A DNA stretch of 47,292 nucleotides, taken from Bordetella parapertussis (lineage in GTDB: Bacteria > Pseudomonadota > Gammaproteobacteria > Burkholderiales > Burkholderiaceae_C). The position numbers and the translations under genes are program-made. The stretch is taken from positions 1 through 47,292 of the forward strand of contig CAMCTC010000030.1 in the NCBI GenBank assembly GCA_945878355.1, read 5' to 3'. Shown here piece by piece: positions 36,424-43,012 of the stretch. Numbering within the stretch: position 1 is the first letter of the stretch; the number at the start of each line of letters is the position of its first letter. The notes beneath the pieces were generated by a model, which ran no database searches, was not told the DNA's origin, and saw only the letters and a list, made by a program, of their open reading frames with translations.

Positions 36424-37764
36424 ATGAATATCCAACGTCTGCATCCGCGCGACCATGAGGACGCCGCCCGCGTCGCCATCAACTGGCTGGCGGAGCGCCA
36501 CCGCAAGGGCTGGCGCAGCGCGTTCAAGGAACTGCTGGATCAATGGCGACCAGAAGGCTCCGAAGACGGCTGGAAACTCGACGAAGACGGCATGACCATG
36601 GTCTCGATCAATGCCGGCGAGTGGTTGATCGCCCGCGGCGAGATCCACGCCCGGGGTGGCCTGCGCGAGATCAACAGCTACCTGCTCGGCCGCGAAGGCC
36701 CGTACCTCACACCTGGCCAGCGAGCCTGGATCGCCCAGTTGCGGGAAAGACCGCTTCGTCTGTACCGAGTGACCGATGTCCGGCCCGGCGAAGGTATCAC
36801 GCTGATTGACGAATTCGACCTACAGGCCGAGCCGCAGCATGTTCGCGAGATCAGTGGAAGCCGCAGCGCCCACGCTGGCATGCTGATGGGGACCCGCATC
36901 ATGCAGATAGAGGCAGGCCCAGGAGTGGGTGCTCACCGGGAACTCTCGGGGGCCGTCTACCCGTTCTCGAAGTTGCGTGAAGCACAGGTGCTGGCGCGGG
37001 TAGGTCGAGTGCTGACCGGCGCCGCGGAACTGGAACTTCACGAAGAGAACCGGCGCGATATGGTTGAGATGGAGATCGCCCGCGCCTGGCTGGATCAGTG
37101 GTTCGAGCCCGCGCCGATGCCGCAATTCCACGATGCATCCACCGGTGAGCCGATCCTGCTCGTGACCGACCATTACCGCTTGCACGATGCGGCGGCGCTT
37201 GCCAAGTCATTGGCGGCGCAGGCCGATGTCGACGGCAACCCCGAGCAAGGCTGGGATCGCTCGACCCAGGGTGCAGACGGCGCACAGCGCAGCCTGACCT
37301 CCATCAACCCAGGCCGCGAGGCCGGCCGCATCGAGGTCTTTCACCGCACCCAGCGGCTTGCCGACGAAGGCCGAGCCTGGTTCGAGACCCTGGCAGGGGC
37401 GGCCGTTCAGCACCTGACGCGCGAGATCACCGACCCGGCGGGCCACCTGGCAAGAACGGGCAGCAGTGACGAGGCCCGCGCGCCAAAGGCAGCCGCAGTC
37501 AGCGCTCAGGGACTTGCGCCGGAGGTGATGGCGCAGGCCATCGAGCAGGTCGTCCTTCGCCACTACGCCAACTGGTCCGACGAGCCCATTCCGGCGCTGG
37601 GCGGGCTGACGCCGCGCCAGGCGATCACGACGCCGGCGGGACTGGAGCGTGTGAAGGGCCTGCTGCGCGAGTACGAGGATGGTGACCGGCGGCAGTCTGC
37701 CGCACAGGGACGGCCGGCTGTGCCCTACCAGTTCCTGTGGGATGCGTTGGGGATTTCGAGGTAA
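36424..37764 (+). CDS. Unrecognised 446-residue protein, module 1 copy
   Basis: Soluble, 446 residues, no signal or membrane helix. Residues 1-70 are charged and helical (RDHEDAARVAINWLAERHRK). The central part (about 95-170) has RLYRVTDVRPGEGITLIDEF and VREISGSRSAHAGMLMGTRI, which recall a beta-rich region in uncharacterised SEC-C-associated proteins, but there is no SEC-C cysteine motif. The C terminus has IPALGGLTPRQAITTPAG followed by VKGLLREYE and FLWDALGIS, a helical module I associate with the same loose group. A paralogue lies at 41194-42524; 49 of the first 60 residues are identical. The ATG at 36424 is set by that alignment. The UPF0158 remnant begins at its stop codon. Function unknown; both copies precede UPF0158 in integrase-bearing modules. 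Confidence 0.85.
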   Translation: MNIQRLHPRDHEDAARVAINWLAERHRKGWRSAFKELLDQWRPEGSEDGWKLDEDGMTMVSINAGEWLIARGEIHARGGLREINSYLLGREGPYLTPGQRAWIAQLRERPLRLYRVTDVRPGEGITLIDEFDLQAEPQHVREISGSRSAHAGMLMGTRIMQIEAGPGVGAHRELSGAVYPFSKLREAQVLARVGRVLTGAAELELHEENRRDMVEMEIARAWLDQWFEPAPMPQFHDASTGEPILLVTDHYRLHDAAALAKSLAAQADVDGNPEQGWDRSTQGADGAQRSLTSINPGREAGRIEVFHRTQRLADEGRAWFETLAGAAVQHLTREITDPAGHLARTGSSDEARAPKAAAVSAQGLAPEVMAQAIEQVVLRHYANWSDEPIPALGGLTPRQAITTPAGLERVKGLLREYEDGDRRQSAAQGRPAVPYQFLWDALGISR

Positions 37765-37939
37765 GCCTGAACAACAGCAGGCCGGATCGCAGCGATGGCG
37801 CAGCCCGATCGTTGGTCATTGATCTGGATGAACTGATCCGGGCGCTGAACTGGCGAGGCCCGTTCGGTGTGGGCAGCCATTGGCTCCATCTCGAATCCGC
37901 TACACCTCTGCTCATTCTCGGGCCCGACGCGACGGACAG
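37761..37939 (+). pseudogene. UPF0158 gene remnant, module 1
   Basis: The frame beginning at the stop codon of the preceding gene encodes SLVIDLDELIRALNW, SHWLHLESATPLLILGPDA, which aligns with the first 58 residues of the intact UPF0158 protein at 42521. The GTG start used there is GTA here, and homology ends near 37939, where a transposase fragment begins. About two thirds of the gene is lost. Confidence 0.8.
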
Positions 37940-37941
37940 CG

Positions 37942-38100
37942 AGCGCGGCGCATGCGCGCACCCGCGTGTACGACGAGGCGGTTCGCCAGGCGCTGACCGT
38001 GCTGTGGGAAGCCGCTGATCGTGTCTGCGGCAAGCGCCTAAAGCCGTTGATCCCGATGCTGGTCGATGCCATGGAGCGGCATGGCCATCTCGACCTGGGC
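37942..38100 (+). pseudogene. Transposase (integrase-type IS) fragment
   Basis: About 53 codons encoding HARTRVYDEAVRQALTVLW and CGKRLKPLIPMLVDAMERHG, matching an internal N-terminal segment of IS481/ISNCY-like transposases that precede an integrase core. Neither the start nor the catalytic core is present. It abuts the UPF0158 remnant on the left and the TnpB remnant on the right. Confidence 0.7.
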
Positions 38101-38118
38101 CCTGTCTGCCAGCAGTAC

Positions 38119-38561
38119 GTGAAGTCGCGCAGCCAGAAAAAACGACCCTACCTGCGCTGGCGCAGCAAGAAAAGTCGCTCGGCTGGGTGCCGCTCAAGGG
38201 TCGCAACCTGAAGGAGACGCCCAATGGCTTCCACTTCCATGGCCGCGAGTTCAAGGTCTTCAAGAGTCGTGACCTTCCCGCAGGTGCCCAGATCAAGGAC
38301 GGCACCAACTTCTCGCAGGACCGCAAGGGGAACTGGTTCCTCAACGTGTGCGTCGAGGTCGAAGCGTCCGTTGCCCGCAGCCCTGTGAGGGGTGTCGGTA
38401 TCGACCTTGGACTCAAGGACTTTGCAACCCTGAGCACAGGCCAGAAGATCGACGCGCAGCGGCTCTACCTCGGGGCAGAGCAGGCACTTGCCGCGGAGCT
38501 TCGCGCCCTAGCCGCTACGCGCTGGTGGGACAGATCAGCCGAAGATGGCCGCGGGGCCTAG
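38119..38561 (+). pseudogene. TnpB (IS200/IS605/IS607-type) fragment, frameshifted
   Basis: Encodes KKRPYLRWRSKKS, then after a one-base frame change near 38170 GWVPLKGRNLKETPNGFHF, DLPAGAQIKDGTNFSQD, and the first RuvC motif VGIDLGLKDFATLSTGQKI with its catalytic Asp. The second and third RuvC motifs and the zinc finger are missing: homology fades near 38510 and the frame stops at 38561. It is a non-functional middle piece of an RNA-guided nuclease gene; no reRNA or transposon end was found next to it. Confidence 0.8.
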
Positions 38562-38604
38562 CGGTTAAAGAGGTGGCCGCATGACCACCAAGGACGCCCT
38601 GCGC

Positions 38605-38844
38605 CTAGAAAAACTGTTTGGCAAAGTTGGCTGCAGCGATGGCGATGACCGCGCCGATCATCCAGCTGATCTTGTCCATCTTGGCCTCGATCACGGCGAA
38701 CTTCGCGTCGAAATGCTCGCGGGTGATCAGGCTTTCTTGAGAGGCCGCCAGCACGCGCACAACAGTTTCGGCCTGCTTCTCATCGAAGCCAGCGTCACGC
38801 AGCTTGCGCGTTGCATCCAAGGTGTCAAAGGTGACGGTTGCCAT
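38605..38844 (-). CDS. Small DUF1640/CCDC90-like coiled-coil membrane protein
   Basis: A 79-residue protein: TFDTLDATRKLRDAGFDEKQAE at the N terminus, a charged coiled-coil middle and a C-terminal membrane helix ISWMIGAVIAIAAANFAKQFF-like (about residues 58-78). This is the layout of short DUF1640 proteins, which usually have a longer coiled coil (100 residues or more). The function is unknown; such proteins often occur on accessory DNA. It is on the strand opposite to its neighbours. No strong ribosome site precedes the ATG. Confidence 0.7.
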   Translation of the reverse strand: MATVTFDTLDATRKLRDAGFDEKQAETVVRVLAASQESLITREHFDAKFAVIEAKMDKISWMIGAVIAIAAANFAKQFF

Positions 38845-38877
38845 GCGCCAACTCTAGCACCAGCCGGAGGGGTCGCT

Positions 38878-39075
38878 ATGAACAGGTCAAAGCGAGTGCC
38901 GAAAGAGCGGCAAGAAGGTGTGGCGATGCTGAGGCAGGCCAAGACCGTGACCAATCTACAGGACTTCGCCCCGGCGCCGCTGCCCAAGCGCGACACGGTG
39001 CGGGAGCTACACGAAGAAGTGCGCGGCGCGCTGGACAGCGCGGACATCAAGCAAAGGATGGGTGTGCCGCTGTGA
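38878..39075 (+). CDS. Small protein coupled to the module 1 integrase
   Basis: A 65-residue basic/charged protein (MNRSKRVPKERQEGVAMLRQ ... RELHEEVRGALDSADIKQRM) without recognisable domain. GGAGGGG lies five bases before the ATG, a strong ribosome site. The stop codon overlaps the integrase GTG as GTGA, so the integrase is probably translated by coupling. It could be an excisionase-like or antitoxin-like partner, but nothing in the sequence proves it. Confidence 0.6.
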   Translation: MNRSKRVPKERQEGVAMLRQAKTVTNLQDFAPAPLPKRDTVRELHEEVRGALDSADIKQRMGVPL

Positions 39076-40001
39076 ACGATGCCAGGATCACACCCGCAGA
39101 TATTGCACAACGCATCGAGGCGAGCACCAGAGCAGGCGATGAGAGCGCCGGCAAGTTCTGGAAGTCTGAGATCGGCGACAAGCCTCTGCGCGCCATCAAG
39201 CACAGCGATGTGCTCACCGCGTTGGCAAAGCACCCGACGCTGTCTGGCAAAACTGTCAACAACTATGTGAGCGTTCTGCGCCAGTCGGTGCAACTGGCCG
39301 TGCTCGACAAGATCCTGCCGGCTAACTTGGTGGCCGATGTCCCGCGGGCAGCCTGGCAGCGCGAGCCGCCTGACCCGTTCAGTCGCGAGGAGGCCGAGTC
39401 CATCATCGCCGACCTGGTCAAACACTACCCCGAGCAGATTGGCGCCTTGGCTGAATGGCGATTTTTTACCGGCGTGCGGACCAGCGAGGCCGCTGGATTG
39501 CGCTGGGCACAGGTCGACCTGGCGAGCGGGTATGTGCAGATCCGCGAGGCGATGGTGCGAGGTGCCGAGAAAGCGAAGACCAAGACTTCGGTCGCCCGCG
39601 ATGTGATCCTCAACAGCCGAGCGGTTGCCGCGATGCAGCGTCAGCGCAAGCACTCTCAGATCGCCGGGCAGCATGTCTGGCTCGATCCGCGCTACGGCAC
39701 ACCCTGGCGCGAGGAGCGGGCTTTCCGGCGCAGCTACTGGGAGCCCTGCCTCAAGCGGCTGGGGATCCGCTACAGGCCGCCCAACAACATGCGCCACAGC
39801 TACGCGACGATGATGCTCATGGCCGGCATGACGCCGGCGTTTTGTGCCAAGCAACTCGGCCACAGCGTCGAGATGTTTCTTCGGACTTACTCAAAATGGC
39901 TCAACGGGGGGCAGAACGCGCTCGAAATGGAGCGGCTTGAAACAGCCCTAAAAGCTCAAATTGTCCCCAGCTTGTCCCCAAGAATCTCTGAGTCGTCGTA
40001 A
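39072..40001 (+). CDS. Tyrosine integrase, module 1, lacking the arm-binding domain
   Basis: A 309-residue tyrosine recombinase. The core-binding domain begins at once (AQRIEASTRAGDESAGKFWKS), and the catalytic domain has the first Arg in FFTGVRTSEAAGLRW, the second Arg and adjacent His in NMRHSYATMMLMAGMTP, the LGHS segment and a candidate nucleophile Tyr in FLRTYSKWL. It aligns throughout with the integrase at 45503, except that the first ~90 residues (DUF3596-type arm-binding domain) are missing; the DNA upstream encodes the 65-residue protein in another frame. It starts with GTG overlapping that gene's stop. Without the arm domain, recombination is likely altered or lost. Confidence 0.85.
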   Translation: MNDARITPADIAQRIEASTRAGDESAGKFWKSEIGDKPLRAIKHSDVLTALAKHPTLSGKTVNNYVSVLRQSVQLAVLDKILPANLVADVPRAAWQREPPDPFSREEAESIIADLVKHYPEQIGALAEWRFFTGVRTSEAAGLRWAQVDLASGYVQIREAMVRGAEKAKTKTSVARDVILNSRAVAAMQRQRKHSQIAGQHVWLDPRYGTPWREERAFRRSYWEPCLKRLGIRYRPPNNMRHSYATMMLMAGMTPAFCAKQLGHSVEMFLRTYSKWLNGGQNALEMERLETALKAQIVPSLSPRISESS

Positions 40002-40235
40002 GCTGTTGGTTCTAAAGGAGAATTCTGAGGTGGCTGATGAAACTCGAAATGGCAAACCAAGTCGTTGATCTCATTGAGAAAATACAGGAAGCATCTCTCG
40101 CTGTTCCCCTGTCTGTTCCCCCAGTCCGCGCGGGACTTCATGAGACCACCAACAACCGCCATTCTGGTGCGATCCCGTCGCCATCGCAAGGGCTCGTCAC
40201 GCTGCATTGAAGCCAGTGAGCCGGGAGATGCAAGC

Positions 40236-40769
40236 TTACTCAGCTGCCCCAAAGCCGCTGCGAACTAGGTCCGCGATCCGAACCGCCATGCTGCGCGCAG
40301 TATCGAACGGGAGGTCCTCGAATCCGAAGGCCGCATAGAGCGCCCGTACATCGTCATCCAGCGGATGCGTTAGCACGCAGAAGCAGCCGACTTGGTCGGA
40401 CAGGCGCACCGCCGTTGTGAGCGCATAGAACATCAGCGATCGCGCAATGCCCTGCCCCTGCCACCGCAGGTGGACCGCCAATTGGCCCAGCAGGATGGCG
40501 GGCATCGGGTCGGGTCGATTGCGTTGCTGCGCCTTGGGCAACCAAGCTCGCTCGACCTGCGCCGTCGACAGGCTCACGTAGCCGACGATGCTGCCAGCTT
40601 CCGCATCGCAGATCACGGTTGTACGCGAAACCCCCAGTTCCTGGTTGCGCCAGGCATGGCGGCGGAACCAGTGGTTCAGCGCGTCGCGCCCGCAATCGAA
40701 CGCCGCCGTGTCGTCATCGGCCGCCAGGGGTCGCGGCGGTGTGAAGGCGGCAGTTGTGTCTGAGCTCAC
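40236..40769 (-). CDS. GNAT acetyltransferase toxin (TacT-like)
   Basis: A 177-residue GNAT protein. The N terminus FDCGRDALNHWFRRHAWRN and the segment IVGYVSLSTAQVER are typical of TacT/AtaT-type toxins, which block translation by acetylating the amino acid on charged tRNA. The acetyl-CoA loop is RWQGQGIARSLMFYAL, and the catalytic-Tyr region is VRALYAAFGFEDLP. The gene starts with GTG at 40769, overlapping the antitoxin stop by four bases, the usual arrangement with the antitoxin first. It is encoded opposite to the flanking modules and lies exactly between them. Confidence 0.88.
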   Translation of the reverse strand: MSSDTTAAFTPPRPLAADDDTAAFDCGRDALNHWFRRHAWRNQELGVSRTTVICDAEAGSIVGYVSLSTAQVERAWLPKAQQRNRPDPMPAILLGQLAVHLRWQGQGIARSLMFYALTTAVRLSDQVGCFCVLTHPLDDDVRALYAAFGFEDLPFDTARSMAVRIADLVRSGFGAAE

Positions 40770-41038
40770 TTCTGCCAGACGGGGCGAGTCTTGGACAGTT
40801 TTCGAAGCGCCGGGACTTCCCTCGCAGGCGCACTGGCCCATGCCTCGAACCTGGCCCAGTCCTTCGCCGCAATCGTCACGATGCGGCGATTGAGCAGGTC
40901 GGTCTCGGCGGCTTCGAGAGCGCGCCGCCTCACGAAGTCACTGAGATTGGTACTGGCCTGTTCGGCCGCGGCCTCCAGCAAGGCACGTTCGCTGGCACTG
41001 ACGCGAACACTCAGAACGGCGGCGGTAGCGGGTGGCAT
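40766..41038 (-). CDS. DUF1778 antitoxin (TacA-like)
   Basis: A 90-residue ribbon-helix-helix antitoxin: LSVRVSASERALLEAAAEQ and TNLSDFVRRRALEAAETDL form the DNA-binding part (about residues 8-48). The C-terminal tail with AKDWARFEAWASAPAREVPAL is the toxin-wrapping segment. GGGAG lies about nine bases before the ATG at 41038, so that start is preferred to an upstream frame. It pairs with the GNAT toxin gene that overlaps its stop and probably represses the shared promoter. Confidence 0.88.
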   Translation of the reverse strand: MPPATAAVLSVRVSASERALLEAAAEQASTNLSDFVRRRALEAAETDLLNRRIVTIAAKDWARFEAWASAPAREVPALRKLSKTRPVWQK

Positions 41039-41193
41039 GCGGACTCTCCCAAGAGGCGTATGACAATAGCACACAAGGGCACTAAGCGCTATTCTTTCTT
41101 CGTCCATGCCTCACCAGCGCCCAGCACAGTGCCTTGCCGCGGCTTCGTTCGGCAACAGCCCGGCCACCTGAACCACCAAACCTGATCTCACGC

Positions 41194-42524
41194 ATGAACA
41201 TTCACCCGCTGCGCCCGCGCGACCACGAGGACGCGGCCCGCGTCGCGATCTCGTGGCTGGCCGAGCGTCATCGCAAGGGCTGGCGCAGCGCGTTCGAGGC
41301 CCTGCTGGACCTCTGGAGGCCCGAAGGCCCGCGTGACGGCTGGCAGCTGGACAAAGACGGCATGACCATGGTGTCGATCAACGCCGGCGAGTGGTTGATC
41401 TCCCGCGGGGAGATCCACGCCCGTGGTGGCCTGCGAGAAATCAACGCCTACCTGTTGGGGCGGGAGGGCCCGTTTCTCACGCCCGGCCAGCGCGACTGGA
41501 TCGCTCAACTGCGCGCACGGCCCCTGCGCCTGTACCGGGTCACCGACGTGCAGCCCGGTGCCGGCATGACCCTGATCGACGAGTTCGACTCGCAGGCCCA
41601 GCCGCAGCAGGTGCGCGAGATCAGCGGCAGCCGCAGTGCGAGGCCGGGCATGCTGATGGGCGCGCGCATCATGGAGGTCGCCACCGGCGCCGGCATCGAC
41701 GGGCACCGTGAGCTCTCGGGGGCCATCTATCCCTTCTCCAAACTGGCGGAGGCGGCCGTGCTGGCGCAGGCCCGGCAGGTGCTGGCCGGCTCTGCAGGAC
41801 TGAACCTCCACATCGACAACCAACGCGATCTGCTCGAGCTGGAGATCGCCCGCGCCTGGCTGGACCCGTGGTTCGCGCCCACACCGCTGCCGCAGATCCA
41901 GGATGCGTCGACCAGCGATCCCCTGCTCCTGGTGACCGACCATTACCGCCTGCTCGATGCGGCGGCGCTCGCCGCTTCCTTGGCGTCGCAGCCCGATGTC
42001 AGCGGCGATGCGCAGCAGGGATGGAATCGCATGGTCGAGGGCGCTGACGGCGCGCAGCGCAGCCTGTCGACCATCAACCCAGGACGCAGCACCGACCGCG
42101 TCGAACTCTTCCACCGCACACAGCGGCTGGCCGACGAAGGCCGCGCCTGGTTCGAAGGCGTGGCCGGTGCGGCCGTGCAGCACCTGACGCGCGAGATCAC
42201 CGATCCGGCAGGCCATCTCGCCCGAGCGGGCGGCGGCGACACGGGCCGCACGCCGCGATCCTCAAGCACACCGGACCCGCCGCCCGAGGTCATCGCACAG
42301 GCCATCGAGCAAGTGCTTCATCGCCACTTCGCCAAGTGGGCTGACGAGACGATTCCCGCTCTGGACGGACGCCGCGTCAGGCCATCACCACCCAGGCGGG
42401 CTTGGAGCGCGTGAAGGGCCTGCTGCGCGAGTACGAGGAAGGCGAGCGCCAGCAGTCCGCCGCCCAAGGGCGGCCCGCCGTGTCCTACCAGTTCTTGTGG
42501 GACGCCTTGGGTATCTCGAGGTGA
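41194..42524 (+). pseudogene. Module 2 copy of the unrecognised protein, frameshifted by a 4-base deletion
   Basis: Encodes a paralogue of the protein at 36424 over its full length (MNIHPLRPRDHEDAARVAIS onward). At about 42366, in IPALDG, four bases present in the other copy (within GGGCTGACG) are missing, and the frame runs to a stop at 42414, giving 406 residues with a scrambled end. The original frame resumes at once as TPRQAITTQAGLERVKGLL and continues to the natural stop at 42522-42524, which overlaps the UPF0158 GTG. The last ~50 residues are therefore still encoded but out of frame. It is either a recent inactivation, a sequencing error, or a programmed shift; the region shows no obvious slippery heptamer. 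Confidence 0.8.
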
Positions 42525-43012
42525 GCAAGGACGGCACCCCGCCCGCCCGCGGTGGCGATTCCGCACGGGTGTTGACCATCGACCTCGAGGAGCTGACCTG
42601 GGCCTTGAACTCGCGCGACCCGCTCGGGGAGTGCAGCCACTGGCTGAACATCGAGTCCGGGACGATCCTGTCCCTGATCGGACCCGATGCCGACGACAAA
42701 GCCGACGAGGATCCCCGCGATGACGACCGCTGGCTGTTCATCGAACCCGTCGAGTCGTCCGAGGCCTTCCGCGTCATGGAGGACTTCGTCGACCAGTGCG
42801 GCGATGACCGCCTCGCCCGGGCGCTCGGGCAAGCGCTGCGACAGCGCAAGCCCTTTCGTCGCTTCAAGGACGCGCTGGCCGCGCACCCGGCGCAACGCGA
42901 GGCCTGGTTCGCCTTCGAGCGGCAGGCCATGGAGGCGATCGCACGGCGGTGGTGCGAAGACCATTGCATCTCGCCCCGGTGGGCCGCCCGGCCAAACAGG
43001 CCTACGCCTTGA
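42521..43012 (+). CDS. UPF0158 family protein
   Basis: A 163-residue protein of family UPF0158. Motifs in order: VLTIDLEELTWALNS, the strand SHWLNIESGTILSLIG, the aspartate-rich DADDKADEDPRDDDRWLFIE and the helical end FRVMEDFVDQCGDD ... LRQRKPFRRFKDALAAHP. The function of the family is unknown. The GTG start overlaps the stop of the preceding gene (GTGA), indicating coupling to the unrecognised protein, as also seen in the decayed module 1. Its 3' end overlaps that of the convergent oxygenase gene by 11 bases. Confidence 0.85.
   Translation: MSKDGTPPARGGDSARVLTIDLEELTWALNSRDPLGECSHWLNIESGTILSLIGPDADDKADEDPRDDDRWLFIEPVESSEAFRVMEDFVDQCGDDRLARALGQALRQRKPFRRFKDALAAHPAQREAWFAFERQAMEAIARRWCEDHCISPRWAARPNRPTP

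Noticed and set aside
38119..38561. Active TnpB RNA-guided nuclease
   Set aside because: The frame is shifted near 38170 and the second and third RuvC motifs and zinc finger are absent.
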